In this document: positions 53,778 to 63,905 of the stretch, in pieces | Position numbering within the stretch: position 1 is the first letter of the stretch | How the letters are laid out: the number at the start of each line of letters is the position of its first letter | Assembly: GCF_021129155.1 (NCBI RefSeq) | Contig: NZ_JAJOMC010000016.1 | Span: 18,879 to 82,878, forward strand | DNA length: 64,000 bases | Source: Arthrobacter sp. AK04 | GTDB lineage: Bacteria > Actinomycetota > Actinomycetes > Actinomycetales > Micrococcaceae | Direction: 5' to 3' | Program-made: the position numbers and the translations under genes | The notes under the pieces: generated by a model | Seen by the model: only the letters and a program-made list of their open reading frames with translations | Told to the model about the DNA's origin: nothing | The model's database searches: none

Positions 53778-55169
53778 ATGGATGCAGCACAGAACCTTGC
53801 AGCACAAGCTCTTCCCGTTGCCGTGATCGGCGCCGGCCCGGTAGGCCTGGCTGCCGCCGCCCACCTGCTGGAGCGCGGCCTCGAGCCGATCATCTTCGAG
53901 GCAGGCACGACGGCGGGAGCGGCCATTGAGCAATGGCGGCACATCCGGCTGTTCTCCCCTTGGCGGTTCAACCTTGACGCCGCCGCGGTGCGCCTCCTGG
54001 AGTCCGCCGGGTGGGAAGCCCCCCGGCCCACCGCGCTGCCCTACGGCGGGGAACTCGTGGACAACTACCTTGCGCCGCTGGCTGCGCTGCCCGCCATAGC
54101 CTCCCGGCTGCAGACCGGCGCCCGGGTCACCGCCGTGACCCGGGCGGGGCTGGACAAGACCCACACCCGCAACCGGGACACCACACCCTTTACTGTCCGG
54201 GCAGAGCACGCGGACGGGGAAACCCGGGACCACACCGTTGCCGCCGTCATCGACGCATCCGGCACCTGGTCCCGCCGCAACCCCCTGGGCACCTCGGGCC
54301 TTCCCGCCATCGGCGAGGACACCGCCGCGGACCGGATCTCCGCGCCGCTGCCGGACGTTACCGGGCGCGACCGGGCAGCCTTCGCAGGCCGCCGCGTCCT
54401 GGTGGTGGGCGCCGGCCACTCCGCCGCCAACACGCTGACCGGCCTCGCAGACCTCGCCAAGGACGAGCCCGACACCCGGATCCTTTGGGCCGTCCGCGGC
54501 GCCTCGGCCGCCAAAGTCTACGGCGGCGGCGACGCCGACGGGCTGCCCGCCCGGGGACAGCTCGGCGGCCGCGTCCGGCGCCTCGTGGAGGCCGGAAAAA
54601 TCGAACTCCACACCGGCTTTGGCATCAGCTCACTGAAGGCCCTCGACTCCCATGTCACAGTCGAAGCCGCCGATGGCCGCACCCTTGATGCCGACGTTGT
54701 GGTCCCCTGCACCGGGTTCCGTCCCGACCTGGACATCCTGCGCGAGCTCCGGCTGGAGCTCGATCCCGCCGTCGAAGCTCCCCGTGAGCTCGGCCCGCTG
54801 ATCGACCCGGAGTTCCACTCCTGCGGCACCGTCCCTCCGCACGGAGCCAAGCTCCTTGCCCACCCGGACAAGGACTTCTACATCGTGGGCATGAAGTCCT
54901 ACGGCCGGGCACCCACGTTCCTCCTGGCCACAGGCTATGAGCAGGTCCGCTCGGTGGTGGCCGCCCTGGCCGGGGACCGCGAGGCTGCGGACACCGTCCA
55001 GCTGGAACTCCCCGAGACCGGCGTCTGCTCCACGGACGCCGGCACCAGCTGCGACGTCCCGGCCGTATCCGCCGCCGCCCAGCCCGATGCCGGCTGCTGC
55101 GCATCCCCCGAGCCTGTCCTGGTGGGCTTTCCCACGGGGCTTTCCCACGGCCGCTCCGGCAGCAACTAG
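53778..55169 (+). CDS. arsO: Flavin-dependent monooxygenase-like protein ArsO
   Basis: A 463-residue NAD(P)/FAD flavoprotein. GxGxxG is in VAVIGAGPVGLAAAAHLLERG near residue 15, and the second nucleotide motif VLVVGAGHSAANTLTGL near 213. The C-terminal 50 residues hold cysteines in VCSTDAGTSCDV and GCCASPEP, not part of the flavin fold. ArsO accompanies Acr3/ArsC/ArsT in actinobacterial ars clusters; its reaction is not established. ATG 53778 follows AGAGGACACC. Confidence 0.87.
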   Translation: MDAAQNLAAQALPVAVIGAGPVGLAAAAHLLERGLEPIIFEAGTTAGAAIEQWRHIRLFSPWRFNLDAAAVRLLESAGWEAPRPTALPYGGELVDNYLAPLAALPAIASRLQTGARVTAVTRAGLDKTHTRNRDTTPFTVRAEHADGETRDHTVAAVIDASGTWSRRNPLGTSGLPAIGEDTAADRISAPLPDVTGRDRAAFAGRRVLVVGAGHSAANTLTGLADLAKDEPDTRILWAVRGASAAKVYGGGDADGLPARGQLGGRVRRLVEAGKIELHTGFGISSLKALDSHVTVEAADGRTLDADVVVPCTGFRPDLDILRELRLELDPAVEAPRELGPLIDPEFHSCGTVPPHGAKLLAHPDKDFYIVGMKSYGRAPTFLLATGYEQVRSVVAALAGDREAADTVQLELPETGVCSTDAGTSCDVPAVSAAAQPDAGCCASPEPVLVGFPTGLSHGRSGSN

Positions 55170-55205
55170 ATCCAGACCCTGAACACCGACCTCCGGAGCA
55201 GCACC

Positions 55206-55646
55206 ATGTCCAACCCCAGCCACCAGTCACCCGCGTCCAAGAAGCCGGCCGTCCTCTTTGTCTGCAGCAAGAACGGCGGCAAATCCCAGCTAGCCGCCGG
55301 CCTGATGAACCAGCTGGCCAACGGGAACGTCACCGTGTACTCGGCCGGCACCAAACCCGGAAAGTCCCTGAACCCCCAGGCGGTGGAGTCGCTTACCGAA
55401 CTGGGCATCGACATCAGCAGCGAACACCCCAAGCCGGTCACGGAGGACGTCCTGGACGTTGTGGATGCGGTGATCGTGCTGGGAACGGAAGCGAAACTCG
55501 AGCCCCGCGAGGGAACGCGCTTTGAGGTGTGGGAGACCGACGAGCCCTCCGAGCGCGGCATTGAGGGCATGGAGCGCATGCGCCTGGTGCGGGACGACAT
55601 CAGGTCCCGTGTCCGGGACCTTTATGAGGATCTTTCCCGCGGTTAG
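55206..55646 (+). CDS. Second ArsC-like LMW-PTP-family reductase, single Cys, CX5K loop
   Basis: A 146-residue relative of ArsC. Its P-loop is FVCSKNGGKSQ: Cys20 followed by Lys26 in place of the invariant Arg. No other cysteine exists in the protein, so intramolecular disulfide chemistry is impossible. Actinobacterial arsenate reductases that use mycothiol/mycoredoxin need only one Cys, which fits. It closes the arsenic operon, 12 bases before the convergent membrane protein gene stop. Confidence 0.85.
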   Translation: MSNPSHQSPASKKPAVLFVCSKNGGKSQLAAGLMNQLANGNVTVYSAGTKPGKSLNPQAVESLTELGIDISSEHPKPVTEDVLDVVDAVIVLGTEAKLEPREGTRFEVWETDEPSERGIEGMERMRLVRDDIRSRVRDLYEDLSRG

Positions 55647-55658
55647 CCGCGATGCCGC

Positions 55659-56057
55659 CTACCCCATCGCAGGAGCGGCGGAGGTGCGGCCGGCAAACTG
55701 CCGGCGCGCCCAGCGGGCCAACTTCTTGCCCTTGCCCTTCCACCAGTTGTCCTCGTCCTTGTCGTTGTGGAGCCGGAAGATGATGGCCACCAGCACGAAC
55801 ATGCCCATGACCACATCGATCCAGGACCACAGCACCAGGGCGATGAGCACCGTCAGGCCGTTCACCACGATGGACGGAATGGCCAGGGTGCGGAACACCG
55901 TGCTGGCCAGGTAGCGCCGGTGGGACCTCGGGACGGACAGTGCCCGCACCATGTCGAAGCAGACGCACACCACCACCACCGTTTGTCCGAGTGCCAGCAG
56001 CATCTGGCCGGGAAGCGAGCCGCTGAACGCTGCCACCGACTCCATCCCCGGGCTCAT
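55659..56057 (-). CDS. Small membrane protein of unknown function
   Basis: About 132 residues with three hydrophobic segments: LLALGQTVVVVCVCFDMV, TLAIPSIVVNGLTVLIALVLW and DVVMGMFVLVAIIF. A polar C-terminal tail follows (HNDKDEDNWWKGKGKK then Arg-rich). ATG 56057 is chosen because it begins just before the first helix; the frame runs on to 56156 into the palindrome region. The function is not recognised. It lies between the arsenic operon (convergent) and hspR. Confidence 0.7.
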   Translation of the reverse strand: MSPGMESVAAFSGSLPGQMLLALGQTVVVVCVCFDMVRALSVPRSHRRYLASTVFRTLAIPSIVVNGLTVLIALVLWSWIDVVMGMFVLVAIIFRLHNDKDEDNWWKGKGKKLARWARRQFAGRTSAAPAMG

Positions 56058-56109
56058 CGGTGAACCCCAACGGCAGGGCGGCAAAAAGCGAAACCACACA
56101 TGGAAAAAC

Positions 56110-56171
56110 CCCCAGAAACCTTGGAACCACTGCTGCTGATCCAGCAATGGTTCCATTGAAGTTTCCAGGGG
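56110..56171. repeat. Imperfect long palindrome downstream of hspR
   Basis: CCCCAG-AAACC-TTGGAACCACTGCTG (56110-56135) pairs with the inverse segment 56142-56171 (CAGCAATGGTTCCATTGAAGTTTCCAGGGG) with several bulges. It lies 58 bases past the hspR stop and before the next gene, so it is a candidate terminator. Its sequence differs from the family A palindromes. Confidence 0.6.
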
Positions 56172-56229
56172 CTCCAGGGGTCACGAGTAGTGGGTACTCT
56201 ATTTCCTGCCCGTACCCGTGGCGTTGTAC

Positions 56230-56655
56230 TTACCTGCCGATGGCGCGAGGCCGCCACAGGACCACAGCCTGCGAGCGCGGGCGTGGTCGCTGGCCGCGTG
56301 CCAGGCTCACGACGTCGCCGGCAGCGCCCGCAGCGAAGATCCGGGCGTCCAGCGGCTGCCGGCGCCGGCCGAGTTCCTCGGTCAGTTCCGCAACCCTGCT
56401 CTGCAGGGCGGCCACCTGGTTCTCCAGTTCCAGGATCCGCTTGATCCCCTCCAGCGAGACGCCTTCCTGGGACAACCGCTGCACCTCACGGAGCATGTTG
56501 ATGTCCCGCTGGGAGTAGCGGCGGGACTTGCCGGGGGCACGGCTGGGCGAGACGATGCCCAGGCGGTCGTACTGCCGGAGCGTCTGGGGGTGCATGTCCG
56601 CAAGTTCAGCCGCGACCGAAATCACGAAGATAGGTTGGTCAGCACTGACGTCCAC
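56230..56655 (-). CDS. hspR: HspR, MerR-family heat-shock repressor
   Basis: A 141-residue MerR-type protein. The HTH FVISVAAELADMHPQTLRQYDRLGIVSPSR is at residues 10-39, with a coiled-coil helix (VQRLSQEGVSLEGIKRILELENQVAALQSR) after it. It binds HAIR operators, two of which flank the dnaK promoter. GTG 56655 follows GGGGAGG and lies 15 bases after the dnaJ stop. In known systems DnaK acts as co-repressor, making the operon autoregulated. Confidence 0.95.
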   Translation of the reverse strand: MDVSADQPIFVISVAAELADMHPQTLRQYDRLGIVSPSRAPGKSRRYSQRDINMLREVQRLSQEGVSLEGIKRILELENQVAALQSRVAELTEELGRRRQPLDARIFAAGAAGDVVSLARGQRPRPRSQAVVLWRPRAIGR

Positions 56656-56670
56656 AGCACACCTCCCCTG

Positions 56671-57642
56671 CTACAACCGGGCCTTGGCGGCCAGGCCCTC
56701 ACGGACATCGGCTCCGGCCGTGGCCTCGGCAAATGCCTTGACCGCGGCTTCGGCTTCCTTGTTCAGGTTCTTGGGGACGGCGACGTCGATGGTTACCAAC
56801 AGGTCGCCTGTTCCCTTGGACGTCTTCACACCTTTGCCCTTGACCCGCAGGGTGCGGCCCGACGGCGTACCGGCCGGAACACGGACCCGCACCTTTTCGC
56901 CGTCGATGGTGGGCACCTCGATGTCTGCTCCCAAAGCAGCTTCGGGGAAGGTGACGGGGACGTGGATCCGGAGGTTGTCGCCGTCGCGCGTGTAGAACGC
57001 ATGCGGCTGGACAGCGACCGACACCACCAGGTCACCGTAGCCGGCGGCGCCAGGCTGGCCCTTCCCCCGCACGCGGACCTTCTGGCCGTCCTTGATGCCG
57101 GCGGGCACCCGGACGTCAATCACTTCGCCGCTGGGCTCCCGAAGGCCGATGGTGGTGCCGCGGATGGCACCGGCGAAGGAAATACTCGTGGAAGCTGTAC
57201 GGTCCGCACCCTTCTGCGGGGTCCGCTGGAATCCGCTCTGGCCGAAGCCGCCGCCGAAGAGGTCGGCGAACTCCGGCGGGATGCCGCCGGCGGAGGGGTT
57301 GAACCCGCCCGCATGCCGCCCGGTGTTGCCCGTGAACAGGCCGCCGAACATGTCCTCAAAGCCGGCGCTGCCCGCCCCGGCTCCGCCAGGTGCGAACCGG
57401 GCACCGCCGCCCATGGCCCGGATGGCGTCATACTGCTGGCGCTCATCGGGGTCCGAGAGCACTGAGTAGGCCTCGGAGATGTCCTTGAACTTCTTTTCCG
57501 AGGCAGCGTTTCCCGCATTGGTGTCCGGGTGGTGCTGCCGCGCGAGCTTCCGGTACGCCTTCTTGATGTCGGCGTCGGAAGCGTCCTTGGCGATACCAAG
57601 GATCGCGTAAAAGTCCTTGTCCACCCAATCCTGGCTAGCCAA
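56671..57642 (-). CDS. dnaJ: DnaJ-type co-chaperone without zinc finger
   Basis: A 323-residue J-protein. The J-domain has HPD in ARQHHPDTNAG near residue 36, then a Gly/Phe-rich linker (about 75-140) and two beta-barrel client domains. There are no CxxCxGxG repeats; the protein contains no cysteine at all, so it is a type II (CbpA/DnaJ2-like) form. The start is TTG at 57642 with AAGGAAA six bases upstream, as no ATG or GTG begins near the J-domain. It is third in the dnaK operon. Confidence 0.93.
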   Translation of the reverse strand: MASQDWVDKDFYAILGIAKDASDADIKKAYRKLARQHHPDTNAGNAASEKKFKDISEAYSVLSDPDERQQYDAIRAMGGGARFAPGGAGAGSAGFEDMFGGLFTGNTGRHAGGFNPSAGGIPPEFADLFGGGFGQSGFQRTPQKGADRTASTSISFAGAIRGTTIGLREPSGEVIDVRVPAGIKDGQKVRVRGKGQPGAAGYGDLVVSVAVQPHAFYTRDGDNLRIHVPVTFPEAALGADIEVPTIDGEKVRVRVPAGTPSGRTLRVKGKGVKTSKGTGDLLVTIDVAVPKNLNKEAEAAVKAFAEATAGADVREGLAAKARL

Positions 57643-57668
57643 TGGCGTTTCCTTTCAAGAATTTGTGC

Positions 57669-57725
57669 CGAGATGACAGTTCGCGCCAATGTTCTGTCGA
57701 ATCACTGCCGCGAACTGTCATCTCG
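57669..57725. repeat. Perfect 17-bp inverted repeat between grpE and dnaJ
   Basis: CGAGATGACAGTTCGCG (57669-57685) and its exact inverse (57709-57725) surround 23 bases. It lies in the 95-base grpE-dnaJ gap of the heat-shock operon. It could attenuate, process or stabilise the transcript to set the DnaK/DnaJ ratio, or be a dispersed palindrome. Confidence 0.85.
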
Positions 57726-57737
57726 ATGGGAGTAATG

Positions 57738-58451
57738 CTAAGCCGGAACGGCCACAATCACCTGTGCTGCGCGGAGGACCCGGTCGCCTGACTTGTAGCC
57801 GGAGCGGAGCACCTGGCTGACGGTGTCAACCTCGATGTCCTCGCCGGGCTGCTGGATCAGGGCCTCGTGGATCGTGGGATCGAACTCCACGCCGGTCTGG
57901 TCGATGCGGACCAAACCATAGGTCTTCAGCGCGTTCTCCAGCTTGGTGGCGATCGCGGCGAACGGTCCGTCGGCGAGGTCGCCGTGCTGGCGGGCCGCGT
58001 CCACGTCGTCCAGGACCGGCAGCAGGGAGTTCAGGACGCCGATGACGGCCATCTCCCCTGCCACGGCGCGGTCCCGTTCAACGCGCTTGCGGTAGTTGAC
58101 GTACTCGGCCTGCAGCCGGAGGAGGTCGTTCCGCAACTCGGCGGCCTCGGCGTTGGCCGAGCCCGTTGCGGCAGCACCCTGCGCCACGGATTCCTCCGCC
58201 GGCACCTCCACGCCGTTGAGGATTTCCTCGGCCTGGGCCAGGGCGTCGCCGTCGGAATCCTGTTCTGCGGAAGCCGAACCTGCGCCGTGGGAGCCTTCGT
58301 GGTGGCCCCCCTCAGGGTGCCGGGCCTGCCCGGTCACCGGGTCAACCTTGCGGTTGTCCCGGATGACCGGCTCGTGGCTGTCGCCCTGCTGGCCCGCGCG
58401 ATCGTGGTCGGTGGAAGTGTTGTGTTCTTCCTCGTTACCGTGATGGGGCAT
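57738..58451 (-). CDS. grpE: GrpE nucleotide-exchange factor
   Basis: A 237-residue GrpE. A long, charged, His/Glu/Gly-rich N-terminal region (about 1-95) is followed by the dimeric coiled coil (LRNDLLRLQAEYVNYRKRVERD) and the beta-wing domain with GVEFDPTIHEALIQQPGED and VLRSGYKSGDRVLRAAQVIV. It releases ADP from DnaK. It starts two bases after the dnaK stop, so translation is probably coupled. Confidence 0.95.
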   Translation of the reverse strand: MPHHGNEEEHNTSTDHDRAGQQGDSHEPVIRDNRKVDPVTGQARHPEGGHHEGSHGAGSASAEQDSDGDALAQAEEILNGVEVPAEESVAQGAAATGSANAEAAELRNDLLRLQAEYVNYRKRVERDRAVAGEMAVIGVLNSLLPVLDDVDAARQHGDLADGPFAAIATKLENALKTYGLVRIDQTGVEFDPTIHEALIQQPGEDIEVDTVSQVLRSGYKSGDRVLRAAQVIVAVPA

Positions 58452-58453
58452 GG

Positions 58454-60452
<1,999 letters not shown>

Positions 60453-60570
60453 CGCAGGGATCTGTGCAGCTGCCAGCACTGACGCCGATTTTTGCGCTTA
60501 AACGCGGACGACGGCGGCTCTCCGCTTTCGCTGTTGGAGAACCTGCCGCCGTACTGCTTGTGTTGAGGTG

Positions 60571-60831
60571 CTACCGCTCGCTGTCGCGCCGGCCGTGCAG
60601 GGGGTCCCGCTCTTCCCGGGCTGCGTCCGCTTCGCGGGCCGTGCCGGACGTGCCGGCTTCGCCGTAGTCCCCGTCCGGGTATTCCCCGTCCTCAAGGTTC
60701 CCGGCCGGCTCCCCCACGGCGCCGGCATCGCCGTAGTCGCCGTCCACGTACTGCCCGCCCTCACCTTCCAGCCCAGGGGCAGTGCTTCCCTTGCGGGGCT
60801 GCTCGGCCGGGGATTCCTGGTTCTCGGTCAT
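60571..60831 (-). CDS. Small acidic protein with repeated DGDYG(D/E)AG motif
   Basis: An 86-residue protein, highly charged, rich in Gly, Glu, Asp and Arg with no hydrophobic core, so probably disordered. The segments DGDYGDAG and DGDYGEAG repeat with similar flanks. A clear AAGGAGAG lies six to nine bases before the ATG at 60831, which supports a real gene. It sits between the dnaK promoter and the MMPL gene on the same strand as MMPL, 51 bases downstream of it. Function unknown. Confidence 0.7.
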   Translation of the reverse strand: MTENQESPAEQPRKGSTAPGLEGEGGQYVDGDYGDAGAVGEPAGNLEDGEYPDGDYGEAGTSGTAREADAAREERDPLHGRRDSER

Positions 60832-60882
60832 GGTGCATCTCTCCTTTGAGTTCCGCGTCCATGCGGGCGCATGTGCAGCAGT

Positions 60883-63075
60883 CTATCCAGCAGTCGTTTT
60901 GGCCAACAGGGCTTCATCCCGGTCCGGGCGCTTCTCAACCTCCTGCCGCCCCAGCTTGCTGGGCCACCAGATGCGGGGGCCGATGTCGTACGCCAAAGCG
61001 GGCACCAGCAGTGACCTCACCAGCACTGTGTCCAGCAGCACACCGAAGGCCACAATGAACGCCAGCTGCACCAGGAACATGATGGGGATGACGCCCAGGG
61101 CAGCGAAGGTGGCGGCCAGGACCACGCCCGCGGAGGTGATCACGCCGCCGGTGACGCCCAGGCCGCGAAGGATGCCCGGCCGGGTGCCGTGTTTCAGCGA
61201 CTCCTCGCGGACCCGGCTCATCAGGAAGATGTTGTAGTCCACCCCGAGTGCCACCAGGAACACGAAGCCGAACAACGGAACGGTGGCATCAGCGCCGGGG
61301 AAACCCAGGATGTTGTTGAACACGAACGCCGAAACTCCCATGGCTGCCGCGTAGGAGAGCACCACGGAGAGCACCAGCAGCACCGGTGCGAGGACTGAGC
61401 GGAGCAGCAGCATCAGGATGAAGAGGATGACCACCAGGACCACGGGGATGATGATCACCAGGTCGCGCTGGGCCGTGGTGTTGGTATCCAGCGCGGTCGC
61501 GGTCACGCCGCCCACCAGGGCTTCCGGGTCCACGGCCTTGACGTCTTCACGCAGGGCCTTGACCGCTTCCTCGGCCTCCAGGGAGTCCGCGGCGGAGTTC
61601 AGGGTGGCGTTGATGAGCACCTTGCCGGCGCGGACGTCGGGGGCGCTGGGAGTGCCGGGGGCCCCGGTGATGGGCACGCTGCCCTGCGCCAGCAGGTAAG
61701 CCTCCCCCACGCCGTCGGCCGCTTTCACTGTGTCCAGCACGTCCTGCGCCTTCCCCTGGTCCGCAACCACGACGGCGGGGCTGCCGCTGCCGGCGTCGAA
61801 GTGGCGGGCCAGGGCGTCCTGGCCGTCGACGGCGTTGGAGGCGGTGAGGATCACGTCCGTCTGCGGGACGCCGTTGGCCTTGAGCTGCAGGACGCCTGCG
61901 GATGCCACCAGCAACAGGAGGACCGAGGCGATCCAGACTGCACGCGGACGCCGGGAGACCAGGGATCCGGTGGCGCGCCACAGGCCCTTCTGCCCCTCCA
62001 GCCCGGTCACCAGTTCGGGCTCGCGCTCGTCCTCCGGGACCAGCTTGGGGCGGAACGGCCAGAAGGCCGCCCGGCCCAGAAGCGCCATCAATGCCGGAAG
62101 CAGCGTGAGCGCCGCGAACAGGGAGCAGAGAATTCCGGCAGCAGCCACGGGGCCCAGGGCCTTGTTGGAGTTCAGGTCTGAGAAAAGCAGGCACAGCAGG
62201 GCAATGATCACGGTGGCGCCGGAGGCCAGGATCGGCTCGAACGATGCCTTCCACGCGGTCAGGACGGCTGCGGTGCGGTTGGTGGTGTGGGTCAGGGCCT
62301 CGCGGAACCGTGCCACATAGAGCAGGGCGTAGTCCGTGGCGGCACCAATGACCAGGATGGACAGGATTCCCTGGCTTTGGCCGTTCAGCTGGATCCACCC
62401 GGCCTTGGCCATGCCGAAGACCAGCAGGATGGCCGCGCACAACGCAAAGACGGACGTCAGGAGCACCATGATGGGCAGCAGGAGGGAGCGGTAAACAATC
62501 AGGAGGATCACAAATACTGCGGCGAGGGCCACCAGGAGGAGGATTCCGTCAATGCCGGCGAAGGCGGCCGTGAGGTCCGCGGCGAGTCCGGCAGGCCCGG
62601 TCACAAAGGTCTGCATTCCTTCCGGGGCGGCCTCGGCAACGGTGTCCCTCAGCTCCTGGACAGCCTCTTTGACCTCAGCGGACGAGTCGATCGGCGCGAT
62701 GAACTGGACCGCTTTGCCGTCCTCGGAGGGGATCGGGCCGATGACCGCGCTGCCAAGCTGCAGCCCCTCCAACTCTGCCTTCAGGCCCGCCACCTCACCC
62801 AGCTGCGCCGGAGTGAAGGCTTCACTGCTCTCGATCACGATGACGCCGGGCACCTCGTCCGAGTCCCGGAACTTCGCCTGCCAGTCCTGCGCGGCCGTAG
62901 CCTCGGCGCTGGCGGGCAGGAAGGAAGCTTGGTCATTGGATGAGACTTCTTCGAGACGGCCGAAAGTGGGGCCTCCGACGCCGGCAAGCGCCAGCCACGT
63001 CAGGACCAGGATGACGGGGACCAGCCAGCGCAGCCAAAACGGCACGCGTTCCGTTCTTTCGGATTTGTGTTTCAT
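60883..63075 (-). CDS. MMPL/RND-family membrane exporter
   Basis: A 730-residue protein with two repeats of one helix, a large outer loop and five helices. The family's conserved Asp-Tyr pairs appear in IGAATDYALLYVARFREAL and LGVDYNIFLMSRVREESLKHG. MMPL proteins export lipids or hydrophobic compounds by proton-motive force; the substrate is unknown. ATG 63075 starts with a basic tail before the first helix. It is divergent from a MarR gene with an operator-like palindrome in the gap, so regulated by it. Confidence 0.93.
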   Translation of the reverse strand: MKHKSERTERVPFWLRWLVPVILVLTWLALAGVGGPTFGRLEEVSSNDQASFLPASAEATAAQDWQAKFRDSDEVPGVIVIESSEAFTPAQLGEVAGLKAELEGLQLGSAVIGPIPSEDGKAVQFIAPIDSSAEVKEAVQELRDTVAEAAPEGMQTFVTGPAGLAADLTAAFAGIDGILLLVALAAVFVILLIVYRSLLLPIMVLLTSVFALCAAILLVFGMAKAGWIQLNGQSQGILSILVIGAATDYALLYVARFREALTHTTNRTAAVLTAWKASFEPILASGATVIIALLCLLFSDLNSNKALGPVAAAGILCSLFAALTLLPALMALLGRAAFWPFRPKLVPEDEREPELVTGLEGQKGLWRATGSLVSRRPRAVWIASVLLLLVASAGVLQLKANGVPQTDVILTASNAVDGQDALARHFDAGSGSPAVVVADQGKAQDVLDTVKAADGVGEAYLLAQGSVPITGAPGTPSAPDVRAGKVLINATLNSAADSLEAEEAVKALREDVKAVDPEALVGGVTATALDTNTTAQRDLVIIIPVVLVVILFILMLLLRSVLAPVLLVLSVVLSYAAAMGVSAFVFNNILGFPGADATVPLFGFVFLVALGVDYNIFLMSRVREESLKHGTRPGILRGLGVTGGVITSAGVVLAATFAALGVIPIMFLVQLAFIVAFGVLLDTVLVRSLLVPALAYDIGPRIWWPSKLGRQEVEKRPDRDEALLAKTTAG

Positions 63076-63123
63076 GACGCCTTCCGGACGACGGGCGGGA
63101 GTAACATTGTTTCCATATTAGAG

Positions 63124-63142
63124 TATCTCCACCATGGAGATA
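63124..63142. promoter_or_regulatory. Palindromic operator between MMPL and MarR genes
   Basis: TATCTCCA-CCA-TGGAGATA is a perfect inverted repeat of eight-base arms and a three-base spacer, beside TAATAT on the minus strand (63113-63118), which is a plausible -10 for the MMPL gene. Length and form match MarR-family sites. Confidence 0.65.
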
Positions 63143-63272
63143 AGCGTCTGGCTAGCTTTTTCTGGATTTCCCGGATACTGGGGCGCGTGGGCCGCTCAAG
63201 TAATATCCGTCAGTACGCAACGCGCAAATTGCACTGCAGGCGGCCAAGCACCAGGAGGACCAGGAGGTGGAC

Positions 63273-63797
63273 ATGGCAGACGGCACCGACCCGGCACCGC
63301 AGGGAGGACCTCCTGAGCCTGCCGGCGGACCCCATCCCCTGGTGCGCCTCCTGCAGGAGTTCACGCTGGAGGCCAACCGCTACGTGGACACGGCAGGCGG
63401 CCGCAAGGACATGCACCGGACAGACCTCAACGCCCTGGCCGTGATCATGCGCCACACCGCCAAGGGAAATGTGGTTACTCCCGGACTCCTGCGCAAGGAA
63501 CTGCACCTCAGCTCCCCCGCCACCACTGCCCTGATCGATCGGCTGGACCATTCCGGGCACGTGACCCGTGAGCGGCACGGCTCGGACCGCCGTCAGGTCC
63601 AGCTCAGGATGACGCCCAAGGCTTTCCAGGAGGGGGGCGCAATTTTCGCTCCGCTGGCCCGCCAGATGGGCAGTGCCATGGCCGGATTCTCGGCCGAGGA
63701 GCTGGATACCGTCAGCCGGTTCATGACTGCCATGGTGGAGGCCACGGTTGCTGCGCGTGAAGAGTCCTCCGCCACCCAACCGGGCAACCCTGCCTGA
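63273..63797 (+). CDS. MarR-family transcriptional regulator
   Basis: A 174-residue winged-helix regulator. HTH region: LRKELHLSSPATTALIDRLDHSGHVTRERHGSDRRQVQLRMTP, about residues 75-117, with the conserved DRR wing. ATG 63273 follows AGGAGG by five bases; GTG 63267 is an alternative. It probably represses the divergent MMPL exporter and itself from the palindrome at 63124-63142, released by a small aromatic or amphipathic ligand. Confidence 0.92.
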   Translation: MADGTDPAPQGGPPEPAGGPHPLVRLLQEFTLEANRYVDTAGGRKDMHRTDLNALAVIMRHTAKGNVVTPGLLRKELHLSSPATTALIDRLDHSGHVTRERHGSDRRQVQLRMTPKAFQEGGAIFAPLARQMGSAMAGFSAEELDTVSRFMTAMVEATVAAREESSATQPGNPA

Positions 63798-63856
63798 CCC
63801 GCTTGGCCCAACCGGCCCGCGCCCAACGCCCCCAACTCGCCCGGCAATCCCCACCA

Positions 63857-63886
63857 CCCAACTAAGTAGCAGCAGGTGTCGTTTTG
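63857..63886. repeat. Family A palindromic element, copy 3, left arm only
   Basis: CCCAACTAAGTAGCAGCAGG then TGTCGTTTTG (63857-63886) matches the left arms of the elements at 34574 and 53672. The expected inverted arm is absent; instead the sequence changes to GACCCGGCGG and the end of an IS30 element follows 20 bases later. The missing arm should lie beyond the window, after the IS. Confidence 0.8.
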
Positions 63887-63905
63887 ACCCGGCGGTTTCA
63901 GGCGG

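Noticed and set aside
55600..56184. 194-codon minus-strand frame overlapping the small membrane protein
   Set aside because: Arg/Gly/Pro-rich shadow. The alternative frame has three clean hydrophobic helices and a charged tail.
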